Part shown: positions 24,967 to 33,679 of the stretch, in pieces
Layout of the letters: each line of letters opens with the position of its first letter
Position numbering within the stretch: position 1 is the first letter of the stretch
Assembly: GCA_963732875.1 (NCBI GenBank)
Contig: CAVTBD010000002.1
Location: 1,240,001 to 1,304,000 of the forward strand
Length of the DNA: 64,000 bases
From: WHSO01 sp963732875
GTDB lineage: Bacteria > Pseudomonadota > Alphaproteobacteria > SMXQ01
Reading direction: 5' to 3'
Made by a program: the position numbers and the translations under genes
Notes under the pieces: model-generated
What the model was told of the DNA's origin: nothing
The model's input: the letters and a program-made list of their open reading frames with translations, nothing else
Databases searched by the model: none

Positions 24967-26184
24967 ATGACCGCCCAGGAGTCCGGCCACAAAATCCCTC
25001 TCAGTACGCGAATCGCGATCTATGGCGCCGGGATGTTCTCGGACGGCGCCAGCAACGTCGTGGTGCCGCTCTGGCTGATCACCCTTCATCCCTCGCCCAC
25101 CGCCTTTGGCCTCGTGATCGGGGCACGCGCGCTGCTGCCGTTCCTGCTGTCGATCCATGGCGGCGTGCTCATGGACCGGCTCGGGCCGCGCCAGGTGATG
25201 CTGGCCTTCGCCCTGGTCGGCCTGACGCTGCCGATCCTGTTTCCCCTGCTGCCCTGGATCTGGGCGGCAGGCATCCTGCAGCTCGTCATCGGGCTGACCA
25301 CCACCATGAGCTGGGTCGGCGCCCAGACCGTGGTCGGCCAGACCATGAAGGGCAACCCGAACTTCACCCGCCAGCTCAGCTTCAGCAACCGGCTCGGCAG
25401 CCTGGTGTGTCCGCTCATGGCGGGCGCCTCATGGGACGCATTCGGCCCGTGGGGCGGCTTCGGGATCATGTTCTCGTGGTCGGTGCTGCTGCTGATCTCC
25501 GCCCTGCTGCTGCCCCGGCGCAGCACGGCTCAACGCGCGACCAGCCGTCGCTTCGCCGCGCGCGACCTGGTGCCGCACGTGGGCGACTACATCAGCACGT
25601 TCCGGCTGCTGGCGATCCCGGCCGTGGCTGTGGTGGCGATCGGTTCGGTGCTGAACATCGCGAGCGGCGCGATCCAGACCTCGTTCTACATCACGTATCT
25701 CAAGGAGGTCGGCCTCAACGCGACGCTGATCGGCATGCTGATCGGCATCGGCAACGTTGCCGCCCTGGCCGGCACCATGGGCGTGACCCGGATCATGCGC
25801 CGCATCGGCGAGGTGCGCCTGCTGAATGCCTCGGTGGTGACCGCCATCGCCGCCATCACCTGCACGCCACTGGTGGCGACGTTCCCACCCCTGCTCGCGC
25901 TGTCGCTGCTGCGCGGCTGGGCCCAGGGCATCGGCCAGCCGCTGATGATCCTGATTCCCTCGGCGGCGGTGCCGCCCGGCTCCCAGGGCGCCGTCGTGGG
26001 CCTGCGCATGACCCTCAACCGGCTGGTTCAGACCGTGGTCGCGCCATTGATGGGTGCCGTGGTCGCGCTGATCGGCCTCGAAAAGAGCTTCCTTGCCATC
26101 GGCGGCACGCTGCTGGTGCTGGTGACGGTGTTCCTGGTGCTGCTGAAGCGGCGCGGCCTGGCACCGCCGCCGCCGGCGACGTGA
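24967..26184 (+). CDS. MFS transporter
   Basis: A 405-residue major facilitator with about 12 membrane segments, beginning MTAQESGHKIPLSTRIAIYG. The cytoplasmic loop motif is GGVLMDRLGPRQVMLAF; a second-half equivalent lies near GVTRIMRRIGEVRLLN. It reads as an uncharacterised drug/metabolite exporter-type MFS protein. The start at 24967 is preferred because an upstream ATG (24883) lies within a TATAAT box. It is divergent from the polyamine operon, so polyamine or amine export is conceivable but not shown. It converges with the PhoX-like gene with only 7 bp between stops. Confidence 0.8.
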   Translation: MTAQESGHKIPLSTRIAIYGAGMFSDGASNVVVPLWLITLHPSPTAFGLVIGARALLPFLLSIHGGVLMDRLGPRQVMLAFALVGLTLPILFPLLPWIWAAGILQLVIGLTTTMSWVGAQTVVGQTMKGNPNFTRQLSFSNRLGSLVCPLMAGASWDAFGPWGGFGIMFSWSVLLLISALLLPRRSTAQRATSRRFAARDLVPHVGDYISTFRLLAIPAVAVVAIGSVLNIASGAIQTSFYITYLKEVGLNATLIGMLIGIGNVAALAGTMGVTRIMRRIGEVRLLNASVVTAIAAITCTPLVATFPPLLALSLLRGWAQGIGQPLMILIPSAAVPPGSQGAVVGLRMTLNRLVQTVVAPLMGAVVALIGLEKSFLAIGGTLLVLVTVFLVLLKRRGLAPPPPAT

Positions 26185-26191
26185 CGGCGCG

Positions 26192-28157
26192 TCACACCAT
26201 GCGGTCGTCCGGCCCCAGTTCCGGCATGCCCTCGATGTAGCCCACGGCGGCGCTTCGACGCCCACGATAGCGCGCGTCGATCAGCGGCTGGAGCGTGTCC
26301 TTGACCTTGTCGTGGAGACCCTTCTCCCAGTCGCCGGGGTGCTGGAAGTTGCTCATGACGTAGGCGAAGCCGTTGAGGTCGTCGACCGCCTGCAGGCCGG
26401 TCGAATTCGGCGCCCGCGGGGCACGACAGGATGCGCGCAAGCTTGCCGGTATCGACGTTGTAGGCCCACAGGAAGTTGTTGACGTGGTTGCCGCTGTCTT
26501 CGCCGATCAGGAGGGTGCGCAGGCGCTCGGAGTACTTGAGGTTGTCCGGGTTGGCAATGTGCTCCGGGTCGGCCTTGTTGCCGAGCGCGTCGGGGGTCGC
26601 GAGGTCCACCCCGACCAGCCCCGGCACCGTCGCCATGCGGACCGGCACCCAGTCGCTCGCGACGGCGTTGCCGGCGATGTCGCCCTGCCCGCCCTTGAGG
26701 GACAGCTGATAGACCGCGCCCGCCTTGATCTCGTTCACCTTGATGGCGCTCTTGCCGTCGCTCATGGACTTGTAGATGTAGGACATGGCCATGTAGGCGA
26801 CCTTGTCGCGTGCATTCAGCGTGACGCCTTCCATCTTGGTGAAGGCGAGCGTGCCGCCCACGACCGGCGCCCAACGATGGGTCTCGAGGAACGCCGCCGC
26901 CTTCTCCATGCCCGGCTTGAAACGGACCCACTCCGTCTTGCCGCCATAGCCGATGGCGGTGAAGGTGGCGTCCCTGGGATCCTTGGTGCGGGCCTCGACG
27001 ATGTCGTCGGGCTTCAGGGTGTCGGCAAGGTGCCTGATCTCGTCGCTGGTGGCGTGGCCGAGCTCGATCCAGCGCAGGTCGAACACACCGCCGCGGTCGA
27101 GCGCGACGCCCGGCTGCTGGGTGACCCGGGCGACGTAGAGCGTGCCGGCCGAGAGGTCCTCGGGACGGTCGGCGACGAACATGAACAGGCCGCCGTTGGT
27201 GGCGTCGTCGCCCATGATCACGGTGCGCCGGTCGGGCATGACCTGTACCAGCTCGTGGGAGATGCGCCCCATGCAGTAGTGCTTGACGAGCGTGCCGGTG
27301 CCGTCGGCATGGACCGTCACCTCGGGGATGTGGCCGTAGTGATAGGGATTGGCGGCAGTCTCGTCGCCCAGCAGGTTCTTGCTGAACGCCTTGAACTCGG
27401 CGACGGTCTTGAGCGTGCCCTTGTCGGCCTCGTAGCCGGTGCCGGCGACGGCGGGAGCATCGGGCTCGTATTCCTCGCTGGAAAGGTGCGTGTTCCAGGG
27501 CGACAGGCTGGCGCCACAGGTGATCCAGAGACCGTGGGCCTTGGCGGAATCGACGGTGTGGTACTTGACCAGGCGCAGCGCACCGGTACCCGGGTCCTGG
27601 TCGAGGGTCAGCACCGCGATCGGCGACGGCAGGCGGCCGTACATCTTGTCGCCCTTGGTATCGCGCGAGGTGTACTCGAACTGCACCACGGCGAACACGG
27701 TATTGCCCTTGACCCCGGCCACGCCGGCCGCGTCCAGGGAGAGCAGGCTGTAACCGTCCGGGCAATCCGAGAAGAACTGGGTCGGCGCCGCCCCGCTCCG
27801 GTCCATGATCGGCCGGCCCTTGATGTCGTAGTAGCCGCCCGCGAGCGTGGTGCCGCCCTTGCCGTCGGGCACCTGGTCGCCGGTCAGGAACAGCGGCCGG
27901 TAGCCGAGCTTCAAGGCCTTCCGGCTGCCGTCGCTGTAGGCGACCTCCATGGCCGACGCGACCGTCGTGGTGGCCTGGGCGTCGGCGGTGGCCGGCGCGC
28001 CCATGCCGACGAAGGCGACCGAGGTCGGGACCGGACCGCTGCCGCGGGTGGCACAGCCCGCCAGCATGGACAGCGACACCCCGGCGAGCGGCAGGAGCGG
28101 CGCGCCGGCAAGGAAGCCAAGGACGGAACGGCGGGAAATATCGGATGCAGCGGTCAT
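26192..28157 (-). pseudogene. PhoX-like (DUF839) Tat-exported lipoprotein, frameshifted near the C terminus
   Basis: About 655 residues when repaired. The N terminus carries a twin-arginine signal (ISRRSVLGFLAG, Arg9-Arg10) that ends in a lipobox LAGC (Cys35), so the product should be exported folded and lipidated. The body resembles the PhoX/DUF839 beta-propeller family (Ca2+/Fe phosphatases), with stretches such as CGASLSPWNTHLSSEEYEPD and GRISHELVQVMPDRRTVIMGDD. At about 26409-26414 the frame is lost inside CPAGA. The expected continuation (NSTGLQAVDDLNGFAYVMSN, then FQHPGDW) resumes one frame over and runs to 26192. One inserted base explains it. Everything else is intact, so a sequencing error or a very recent mutation is likely. 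Confidence 0.8.
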
Positions 28158-28362
28158 GGTGGTGGGTCCCCCGGCGATATGAGCTTTGCGTCGAGCACTC
28201 CGGCACGCTGGCCGGGTATCACGCTAGGCCTACAGCCGGACTATTACCACCGTGTGGCACGGGAATGGCCCACCGATGAAAGCGCCGTGACGGTGCCGCA
28301 TGCGTCCTCTCCGAGGCGCATTCGTCGAGGCCGGCCGGCCGGCCGGCGCGAGCCCGGAAGGT

Positions 28363-29226
28363 TCAATGGCTCATCAGCACCGGCAAGGCCGCCCGCTCGA
28401 GAACCCGCTTGGTGACGCCGCCCAGCACGAACTCCCGGAACCGTGAATGACCGTAGGCACCCATCACCAGCATGTCGGTGTCGAAATCGGGGGCCCGCGC
28501 CATGATGGCCTCCCCGACCGACTGCCGGCCGCGCGGCGCCTCGATGACCGAGGCCTTGATTCCGTGACGGCCGAGATGCTCCGCCACTTCGTCCCCGGGG
28601 CGGAAATTGGCACCGGTCGCCTGGCCGTCGATGCAGAGCACCGTGACTTTCTCCGCCTTCTCGAGAATGGGGAGAGCGTCGCGCACGGCGCGTCCCGCTT
28701 CGGCGCTTCCGTTCCACGCGATGATCACGCTGCGTCCGATCTCGCCGGCGGACAACGAAGGCGGGACGACGACCACCGGCGCGCCACCACCGAACAGAAC
28801 GTCGTGCGGCATGTTCGGGTTGGTCGTGGTCTTTCCGAGCACCATGATGTCGGTGGTGCGGGCGGAATTCACGAGATGCGCGACGGCGCTGGTCGAGTCG
28901 GTGACGGTTTCGATGCGATGATCCATGTTCACGCCGGCGGACGCCGCGGCGTTCCTGAAGCGTTCAATCAGCGCTTCCCGCGCCTGCTGCCGCTCCTCGT
29001 TCTGGGACGCGGCGATCTCCTGCAGCCGCTGCTTGAGATCGGCAAACTGCGTGACCTCGAGGGATGCCATGCCGTAGGAGCCGGCGCGGGTGCGCTGGCC
29101 ATGCGCGTCCAGATAGAGCCCCGTGAGATGGGCACCGTGCGACGCCGCGAGCCTGGTGGCGATTTCGATGCGAGCCGGCAGGCCCGGATCATGATCGAGA
29201 TGAACCGTGAGATGTTTGAGGGCCAT
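28363..29226 (-). CDS. Tandem-domain universal stress protein
   Basis: A 287-residue protein with two UspA domains (about 1-145 and 150-287). The second carries an ATP-binding-type motif MGAYGHSRFREFVLGG; the first has the weaker LGKTTTNPNMPHDVLFGG. Cytoplasmic stress proteins of this type bind ATP or AMP and respond to starvation or redox stress. GGCAGGAGGAAACC precedes the ATG at 29226. The gene stands alone, with ~200 bp before the PhoX-like gene and 164 bp after the MFS gene, so it is probably its own transcript. Confidence 0.9.
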   Translation of the reverse strand: MALKHLTVHLDHDPGLPARIEIATRLAASHGAHLTGLYLDAHGQRTRAGSYGMASLEVTQFADLKQRLQEIAASQNEERQQAREALIERFRNAAASAGVNMDHRIETVTDSTSAVAHLVNSARTTDIMVLGKTTTNPNMPHDVLFGGGAPVVVVPPSLSAGEIGRSVIIAWNGSAEAGRAVRDALPILEKAEKVTVLCIDGQATGANFRPGDEVAEHLGRHGIKASVIEAPRGRQSVGEAIMARAPDFDTDMLVMGAYGHSRFREFVLGGVTKRVLERAALPVLMSH

Positions 29227-29390
29227 GGTTTCCTCCTGCCCCGTCAACCGGGGCGATTTTTTGTCTGATATTCATACAGACACCGGAAAACGGCCCTTTA
29301 TTCAGGCGCGCCGGAACGGATGGCCCATCGCAAGTCGTTGATTTTCCTGCAAGCCCGCATCGAGATACCGCTTCGAGCAGTTCTATCGCT

Positions 29391-30884
29391 CTAGCGGCGA
29401 TGGCTGCCCGGACTCAGCCGCGCCGGCAGCAGGGCGGCCAGGACGAGGGCCACCACGGAAACCAGCGCCGCCACGATAAAGACATCGTGGAGACCGCCCG
29501 CCACGGCTCTCACCAGACGGTCGATCATGCTCGGTTCCATGCCGCCGCGCAGGGCGGGGTCCATCAGCCGGTTGACCGCGTCGCCGGAGCCGGGGAGCCG
29601 CCGGTAGACGACGCCGTTGAGGATCGCGCCGAACATGGCGGCCCCAAGCGCCTGGCCCATCATGCGCGAGAAGATGTTCGACGACGTGGCGACGCCGCGC
29701 CGGTCCCAGTCGACGCTCGCCTGGATCGAGACCAGGAACGTGGTGTTGCAGAAGCCCAACCCGATACCCACGACGAACGCACCGCATCCCGCCCACAGCG
29801 GCCCCCACGACGGATCGAGGGCGACCAGGACGAGACTGCCGGTGACCAGCGCGAGCCCACCGAGGACCGCCGCCAACCGGTACGACGTCCGCACCATCAG
29901 CCGTCCGGCGATGATGCTGGCGAGCGGCCAGCCAACCGACACGGTCGCGAGGATGAAGCCCGACATGGCGACACTGCCGCCCATCACGCCCTGGACGTAG
30001 GGCGGCAGGAACGCCGCGACTGACATCAGGACCGCCCCGATGGCGAGGGCACCCGCGTTGCCGACCGCGATCACGCGATCGCGCCACAGGTCGATCGGCA
30101 TCATGGGCTCCTCGACGTTGCCTTCGTGGCGGACGAAGGCGATCAGGGCACCCGCCGGGATCACCGTCAGGGCGGCCAGGGCCAGGCCGGACAGGCTGCG
30201 CATCTCCGACATCGCCAGCATCAAAGTGCCGGCCGCCGTGATTAGCAGGAGCGAGCCGAGATAGTCGACGCGGTGACGGCGCTTTTCCATGCGCTCGGGC
30301 AGGAACAGCGCCAGCATGACGATCGCCGCGGCACCGACCGGCAGGTTGATCCAGAACACCAGCGACCAGCTCAGCTTCTCGACCAGGAAGGCGCCGAGAA
30401 CGGGACCGACCAGTCCGGACACGCCCCAAACGCTCGACAGGTAGCCCTGCTTGCGCGCACGTTCCTCCGGCGAATAGATGTCGCCCACCACCGTGGTCGC
30501 GATCGGCGTGATGGCGCCCGCGCCCAGTCCCTGCAGCGCCCGAAAGCAGATCAGGGGGATCATGCCCCAGGCGAAACCGCACAGAAGCGAGCCCACCAGG
30601 AACAGCCCCATGCCGAAGAAGAACACGGGCTTGCGCCCGTAGACGTCGGACAGGCGTCCATAGATGGGAATGGTCACGGTCTGGGCCAGCAGGTAGGCCA
30701 CGAACACCCAGCTCAGCAGGCTGAAACCGCCCAGCTCCGCGACGATGGTCGGCATCGCGGTCGCGACGATGGTGCCTTCGACCGCGGCCGTGAACATGGC
30801 TAGCATGGCGGCGGCCAGCACCGGCCACCGCTTGGGCTCGGCGCCCGGGGAAGAGCTCCGCATCTTCCGGAACAACGCCAACAA
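29391..30884 (-). CDS. DHA2-type (14-TMS) multidrug MFS transporter, TTG start
   Basis: A 497-residue exporter of the EmrB/QacA group with about 14 membrane segments. Motif A reads YGRLSDVYGRKPVFFFG and motif C is GLVGPVLGAFLV. WVFVAYLLAQTVTIPIYG and FWINLPVGAAAI are also typical. It should export drugs or other amphipaths in exchange for protons. The likely start is TTG at 30884 (or 30881) behind AGGAGACAG; the first in-frame ATG is 30863. No EmrA-like adaptor gene or regulator is adjacent. It is divergent from the FAH-family gene. Confidence 0.88.
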   Translation of the reverse strand: MLALFRKMRSSSPGAEPKRWPVLAAAMLAMFTAAVEGTIVATAMPTIVAELGGFSLLSWVFVAYLLAQTVTIPIYGRLSDVYGRKPVFFFGMGLFLVGSLLCGFAWGMIPLICFRALQGLGAGAITPIATTVVGDIYSPEERARKQGYLSSVWGVSGLVGPVLGAFLVEKLSWSLVFWINLPVGAAAIVMLALFLPERMEKRRHRVDYLGSLLLITAAGTLMLAMSEMRSLSGLALAALTVIPAGALIAFVRHEGNVEEPMMPIDLWRDRVIAVGNAGALAIGAVLMSVAAFLPPYVQGVMGGSVAMSGFILATVSVGWPLASIIAGRLMVRTSYRLAAVLGGLALVTGSLVLVALDPSWGPLWAGCGAFVVGIGLGFCNTTFLVSIQASVDWDRRGVATSSNIFSRMMGQALGAAMFGAILNGVVYRRLPGSGDAVNRLMDPALRGGMEPSMIDRLVRAVAGGLHDVFIVAALVSVVALVLAALLPARLSPGSHRR

Positions 30885-31091
30885 CTGTCTCCTGCAAGCC
30901 GATACTCGACACGCGCGGCCGCGCGGTACGGACGGCGCACACTTTAACGAAAGGGCCCGCTAAAGAAAGGCCCGGCAAGAATACACGGATGAAGGGGTAC
31001 GAGGGTGGCCGCTCTCCGGACCATCCGCTACACTGCCCCGTCGCGGTTCGCCCGGTCACGGCGGTTTTCCCAACAGGCAACGAGGTTCCTC

Positions 31092-31877
31092 ATGGCCCAC
31101 TGGCTGCGCTTCACCCATGACGGCACCGAAGGTTTCGGCACGCTGAGCGACGACGGCACGTCGGTCAGCGTGCACGCCGGCGACATGTTCGGCATGCCCG
31201 AGCCCACCGGCGCCGTGCTGCGGCTCGACGCGGTACGCCTCGAGATCCCGGTACGGCCCGGCAAGATCGTGGCGTTGTGGAACAATTCACGGAGCCTCGC
31301 CGGGAAGCAGAACCTGACGCAGCCCGCACATCCGCTCTACTTCATCAAGGCGCCCAACAGCTATCTCGCGCCCGGCGCGACCATTCCCAGGCCGGCGAGC
31401 TACGACGGGCGGGTGGTCTACGAGGCCGAGCTCGGCGTGGTGATCGGCAAGCCCTGCAGCAACGTGTCGGAGGCCGACGCCGCAGCGCATATCTTCGGCT
31501 ACACCTGCGTCAACGACATCACCGCGCTCGAAATCCTGCACGCCGACGCGAGCTTTCCCCAGTGGGTGCGCGCCAAGAGCTTCGACGGCTTCGCGCCGTT
31601 CGGGCCCGCCATCGCCACCGCCATCACGCCGGACGCGCTGGCCGGCGCGCGCATCCGCGCCGAGCTGCAGGGGCGCGAGCGCCAGAACTATCCCGTCAGC
31701 GACCTGTTCTACGGCCCGGCGGCGCTGGTCAGCCTGATCTCTCAAGACATGACGCTCGCGCCCGGCGACATCATTTCGTGCGGCACCGGCCCGGGCGCGC
31801 TGCCCATGCGGCCGGGATCACGCGTCGACGTGATCATCGACGGCATCGGCAGGCTGGAGAATACGTTCGCAGGGTAG
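31092..31877 (+). CDS. Fumarylacetoacetate hydrolase-family protein
   Basis: A 261-residue protein of the FAH superfamily. The metal-binding acidic residues lie in VVYEAELGVVIGK (ExE) and, further on, in YTCVNDITALEI (Asp). The substrate-loop motif LYFIKAPNSYLAPG is a variant of the family's F-K-P-S-x. Members hydrolyse C-C bonds or decarboxylate or tautomerise 2-oxo acids from aromatic breakdown (HpcE, acylpyruvase). The ATG at 31092 is chosen because homology-like sequence begins MAHWLRFTHDG. No other aromatic pathway gene is adjacent. Confidence 0.88.
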   Translation: MAHWLRFTHDGTEGFGTLSDDGTSVSVHAGDMFGMPEPTGAVLRLDAVRLEIPVRPGKIVALWNNSRSLAGKQNLTQPAHPLYFIKAPNSYLAPGATIPRPASYDGRVVYEAELGVVIGKPCSNVSEADAAAHIFGYTCVNDITALEILHADASFPQWVRAKSFDGFAPFGPAIATAITPDALAGARIRAELQGRERQNYPVSDLFYGPAALVSLISQDMTLAPGDIISCGTGPGALPMRPGSRVDVIIDGIGRLENTFAG

Positions 31878-31905
31878 GTCGGGCTGGTCGAAGGCCCGGC
31901 AAGGC

Positions 31906-31923
31906 TGGCGTACCCGAGGGGAT
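31906..31923 (+). repeat. Decayed direct repeat of the tRNA-Glu 3' end (att-like)
   Basis: TGGCGTACCCGAGGGGAT matches TGGCGTCCCCTAGGGGAT at 32704-32721, the 3' end of the minus-strand tRNA-Glu, at 16 of 18 positions and in the same orientation. The similarity runs a few bases further if one gap is allowed (GAAC). The two copies bracket an AT-rich ~0.8 kb stretch with an orphan gene, as expected for an old tRNA-targeted insertion. Confidence 0.5.
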
Positions 31924-32027
31924 AGAACTGAGAACCTATGGCTGCTTGTGGTTCCGTTGACAGTTCGAGCCTGATGAGACGAGCAGGAACCGGACAATTC
32001 GAGAAAATGCGAAAGCCATTCGCCGCG

Positions 32028-32438
32028 CTAAAATTTCGTGGCCGGGGCCGCCGTTTTGGTACAGTTGTAGCTATACGGATTCATCGCGAGGCAACGTCCG
32101 CCCATGCTTGGCAGGCATACAGACGGTCTGCCCGTTAATATGCCCCTGACTCTATCTATGTGAAATCCGACTGTGCTGGTCGCGCCAGCATTTTTCGGGT
32201 CGAGCGACGTATCCACCGACCTTTTTTCAGTCCAATCGATAGCGGTTCCATTAATTGTGGCCGCAGCATTATTCGCGGTCCTGTTCGATAAATCGATCGT
32301 GACGGGCATTCGGCTGCCAGTTTTCGGGTCCTGACAACTTAAAAAAATCGTCTCCGCGTTTGCAAAATTGCATAACGTCAAATACAGGCCGCAAGCAGCA
32401 AGAATTAGAAAATCCGTTTTCGAATCGACCGAACGCAT
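32028..32438 (-). CDS. Hypothetical secreted protein in a low-GC segment
   Basis: A 136-residue protein of no family I recognise. It begins MRSVDSKTDFLILAACGLYL, a signal peptide ending near NFANA. A mature part of ~110 residues follows with four cysteines (SCQDPKTG, SVCLPSMGG, GRCLAM, SYNCTKT) that could form two disulfides in the periplasm. AAAAGGGGCGAAAA precedes the ATG. Base composition is clearly lower in GC than in all neighbours across about 31.9-32.7 kb, and codon use differs. Both fit recent acquisition beside tRNA-Glu. No integrase remains. Bases 32439-32703 hold nothing else I can support. Confidence 0.6.
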   Translation of the reverse strand: MRSVDSKTDFLILAACGLYLTLCNFANAETIFLSCQDPKTGSRMPVTIDLSNRTANNAAATINGTAIDWTEKRSVDTSLDPKNAGATSTVGFHIDRVRGILTGRPSVCLPSMGGRCLAMNPYSYNCTKTAAPATKF

Positions 32439-32703
32439 TTTTCGCCCCTTTTCAAAAGCCAGATCGATTTTCACCTTCGCGCTGTAACGGCGTAAAAAAT
32501 AAATAGGCCCGGCGTCACAAACCAACCCGCAATGGCAACGAGAACAGGAATTCGTAACCCTGTTCAAATACTGCTCCACCGCTACATGAAAAAAATAGGT
32601 CCGAATTAGATTTGGTGTCAAACGCTGGTGGGGGGCCATCGGCCTCTGCGCCAAGAACCACGAAAACCAAAGCTTTCATAAATTCAAAGGCTTCGGGAGG
32701 GTG

Positions 32704-32779
32704 TGGCGTCCCCTAGGGGATTCGAACCCCTGTTGCCGCCGTGAGAGGGCGAAGTCCTAGGCCACTAGACGAAGGGGAC
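32704..32779 (-). tRNA. tRNA-Glu (anticodon CTC)
   Basis: A complete 76-nt cloverleaf on the minus strand. The acceptor stem is GTCCCCT with AGGGGAC, the T arm is AGGGGTTCGAATCCCCT and the discriminator is G with an encoded CCA. The anticodon loop reads CTCTCAC, giving anticodon CTC. The 5' half (GTCCCCTTCGTCTAGTGGCC) is typical for bacterial tRNA-Glu. Confidence 0.95.
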
Positions 32780-32892
32780 CCGTGCGTCCGGCCGGGTGGG
32801 ACCGGGAAGGCGCCATATCTAGCCGCTCGGGCGCCTGCGATCAAGCCCATTCGCGGTGCCGTCCGCGGGGGCCGAGAAGCCCGGACCCCCGC

Positions 32893-33321
32893 TTACGGCG
32901 CGACCTCGAGCGCGGCCTCCGTGAAGCTCTCGCCGCCAAACACGAACGCCTGCGGCGCGCCGGGTACGCCCGCCGCCACCGGCACGATCAGCCAGGCCTC
33001 CCCTGCTCCGCCCGCGTCCCGGGCACGGGCCGCGTCGGTCGCGGACGGCCGCGCCTCCCCGTCGGGATGGGAATGGTAGGGGCCGAGGACCTCCTCCCCG
33101 CCATCGCGCGCGGCACGGTAAGTGGCGAGCAGCACTTTCGGGTCCACCTCGAAGCGCCGGGCCGGCTCGGCGGCGACGTTGGCGGCGGCAACGACACGCG
33201 CGACCTTGGCGGTGTCGCCGTCGCGCGTACCGATCAGCAGGCCGCAGCATTCTTTGGGATAGGCGGCGCGGGCCGCGTCGTCGATGGCTTGGAGTAACGG
33301 GCGCGCGATCGCGAGCCGCAT
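32893..33321 (-). CDS. JAMM/MPN-family metalloprotease-like protein
   Basis: A 142-residue Mov34/MPN/PAD-1 protein. The whole JAMM+ set is present: Glu24 in PKECCGLLIG, His83 and His85 in YHSHPDGEARPSATD, then Ser93 and Asp96. It should bind Zn2+. Bacterial relatives (RadC-like, Mec+-like) cleave isopeptide or C-terminal Gly-Gly bonds of sulfur-carrier proteins, or act on peptidoglycan peptides. No ThiS/MoaD-like partner is nearby, so the substrate is open. Its ATG overlaps the stop codon of the small membrane gene upstream (ATGA-type overlap), so the two are translationally coupled. Confidence 0.86.
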   Translation of the reverse strand: MRLAIARPLLQAIDDAARAAYPKECCGLLIGTRDGDTAKVARVVAAANVAAEPARRFEVDPKVLLATYRAARDGGEEVLGPYHSHPDGEARPSATDAARARDAGGAGEAWLIVPVAAGVPGAPQAFVFGGESFTEAALEVAP

Positions 33322-33657
33322 CAGTGCCCGCCGTCGCGGGTGATGTCGTAGCGCGCCACCGGCTTGCCGGTCGCGGCGTCGAACACGAACAGGGCTTCGC
33401 CGCCGTCCGGCAACGCCGCGCGCAGCAGCACGCGCCCCTCGCCGAGCCGGCTTTCCAGCACCCTGGCGCCCGCCGGCAGGGCAAGCGCATGGGACGCCAC
33501 GCCCGCCGGGCACCGTGCTGGCCGCGGAGGCAACCGGCGCCTGCGCAGGCGTACCGGCAAGGCGCGAGCCGCGCTGGATGATGACCGTGACCAGGACCGT
33601 GGTGCCGACCACGATGACGATGCCGAGGATGATGACCAGGGCCTTGAGCGCGCGCAT
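33321..33657 (-). pseudogene. Small membrane protein, frameshifted
   Basis: The product is about 112 residues when repaired. The N-terminal part reads MRALKALVIILGIVIVVGTT, a single membrane helix with a short cytoplasmic start. The C-terminal part, one frame over, reads LESRLGEGRVLLRAALPDGG and ends KPVARYDITRDGGH. The break lies at about 33497-33510, in a run of G and C; removing one base joins PGG to VASHALALPAG. The gene overlaps the JAMM gene downstream. It is divergent from rluD, 22 bp away, so the two starts share a tiny control region. I do not recognise the family with confidence. Confidence 0.65.
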
Positions 33658-33679
33658 GTTTTTGTCCACTCTCCCGGGC

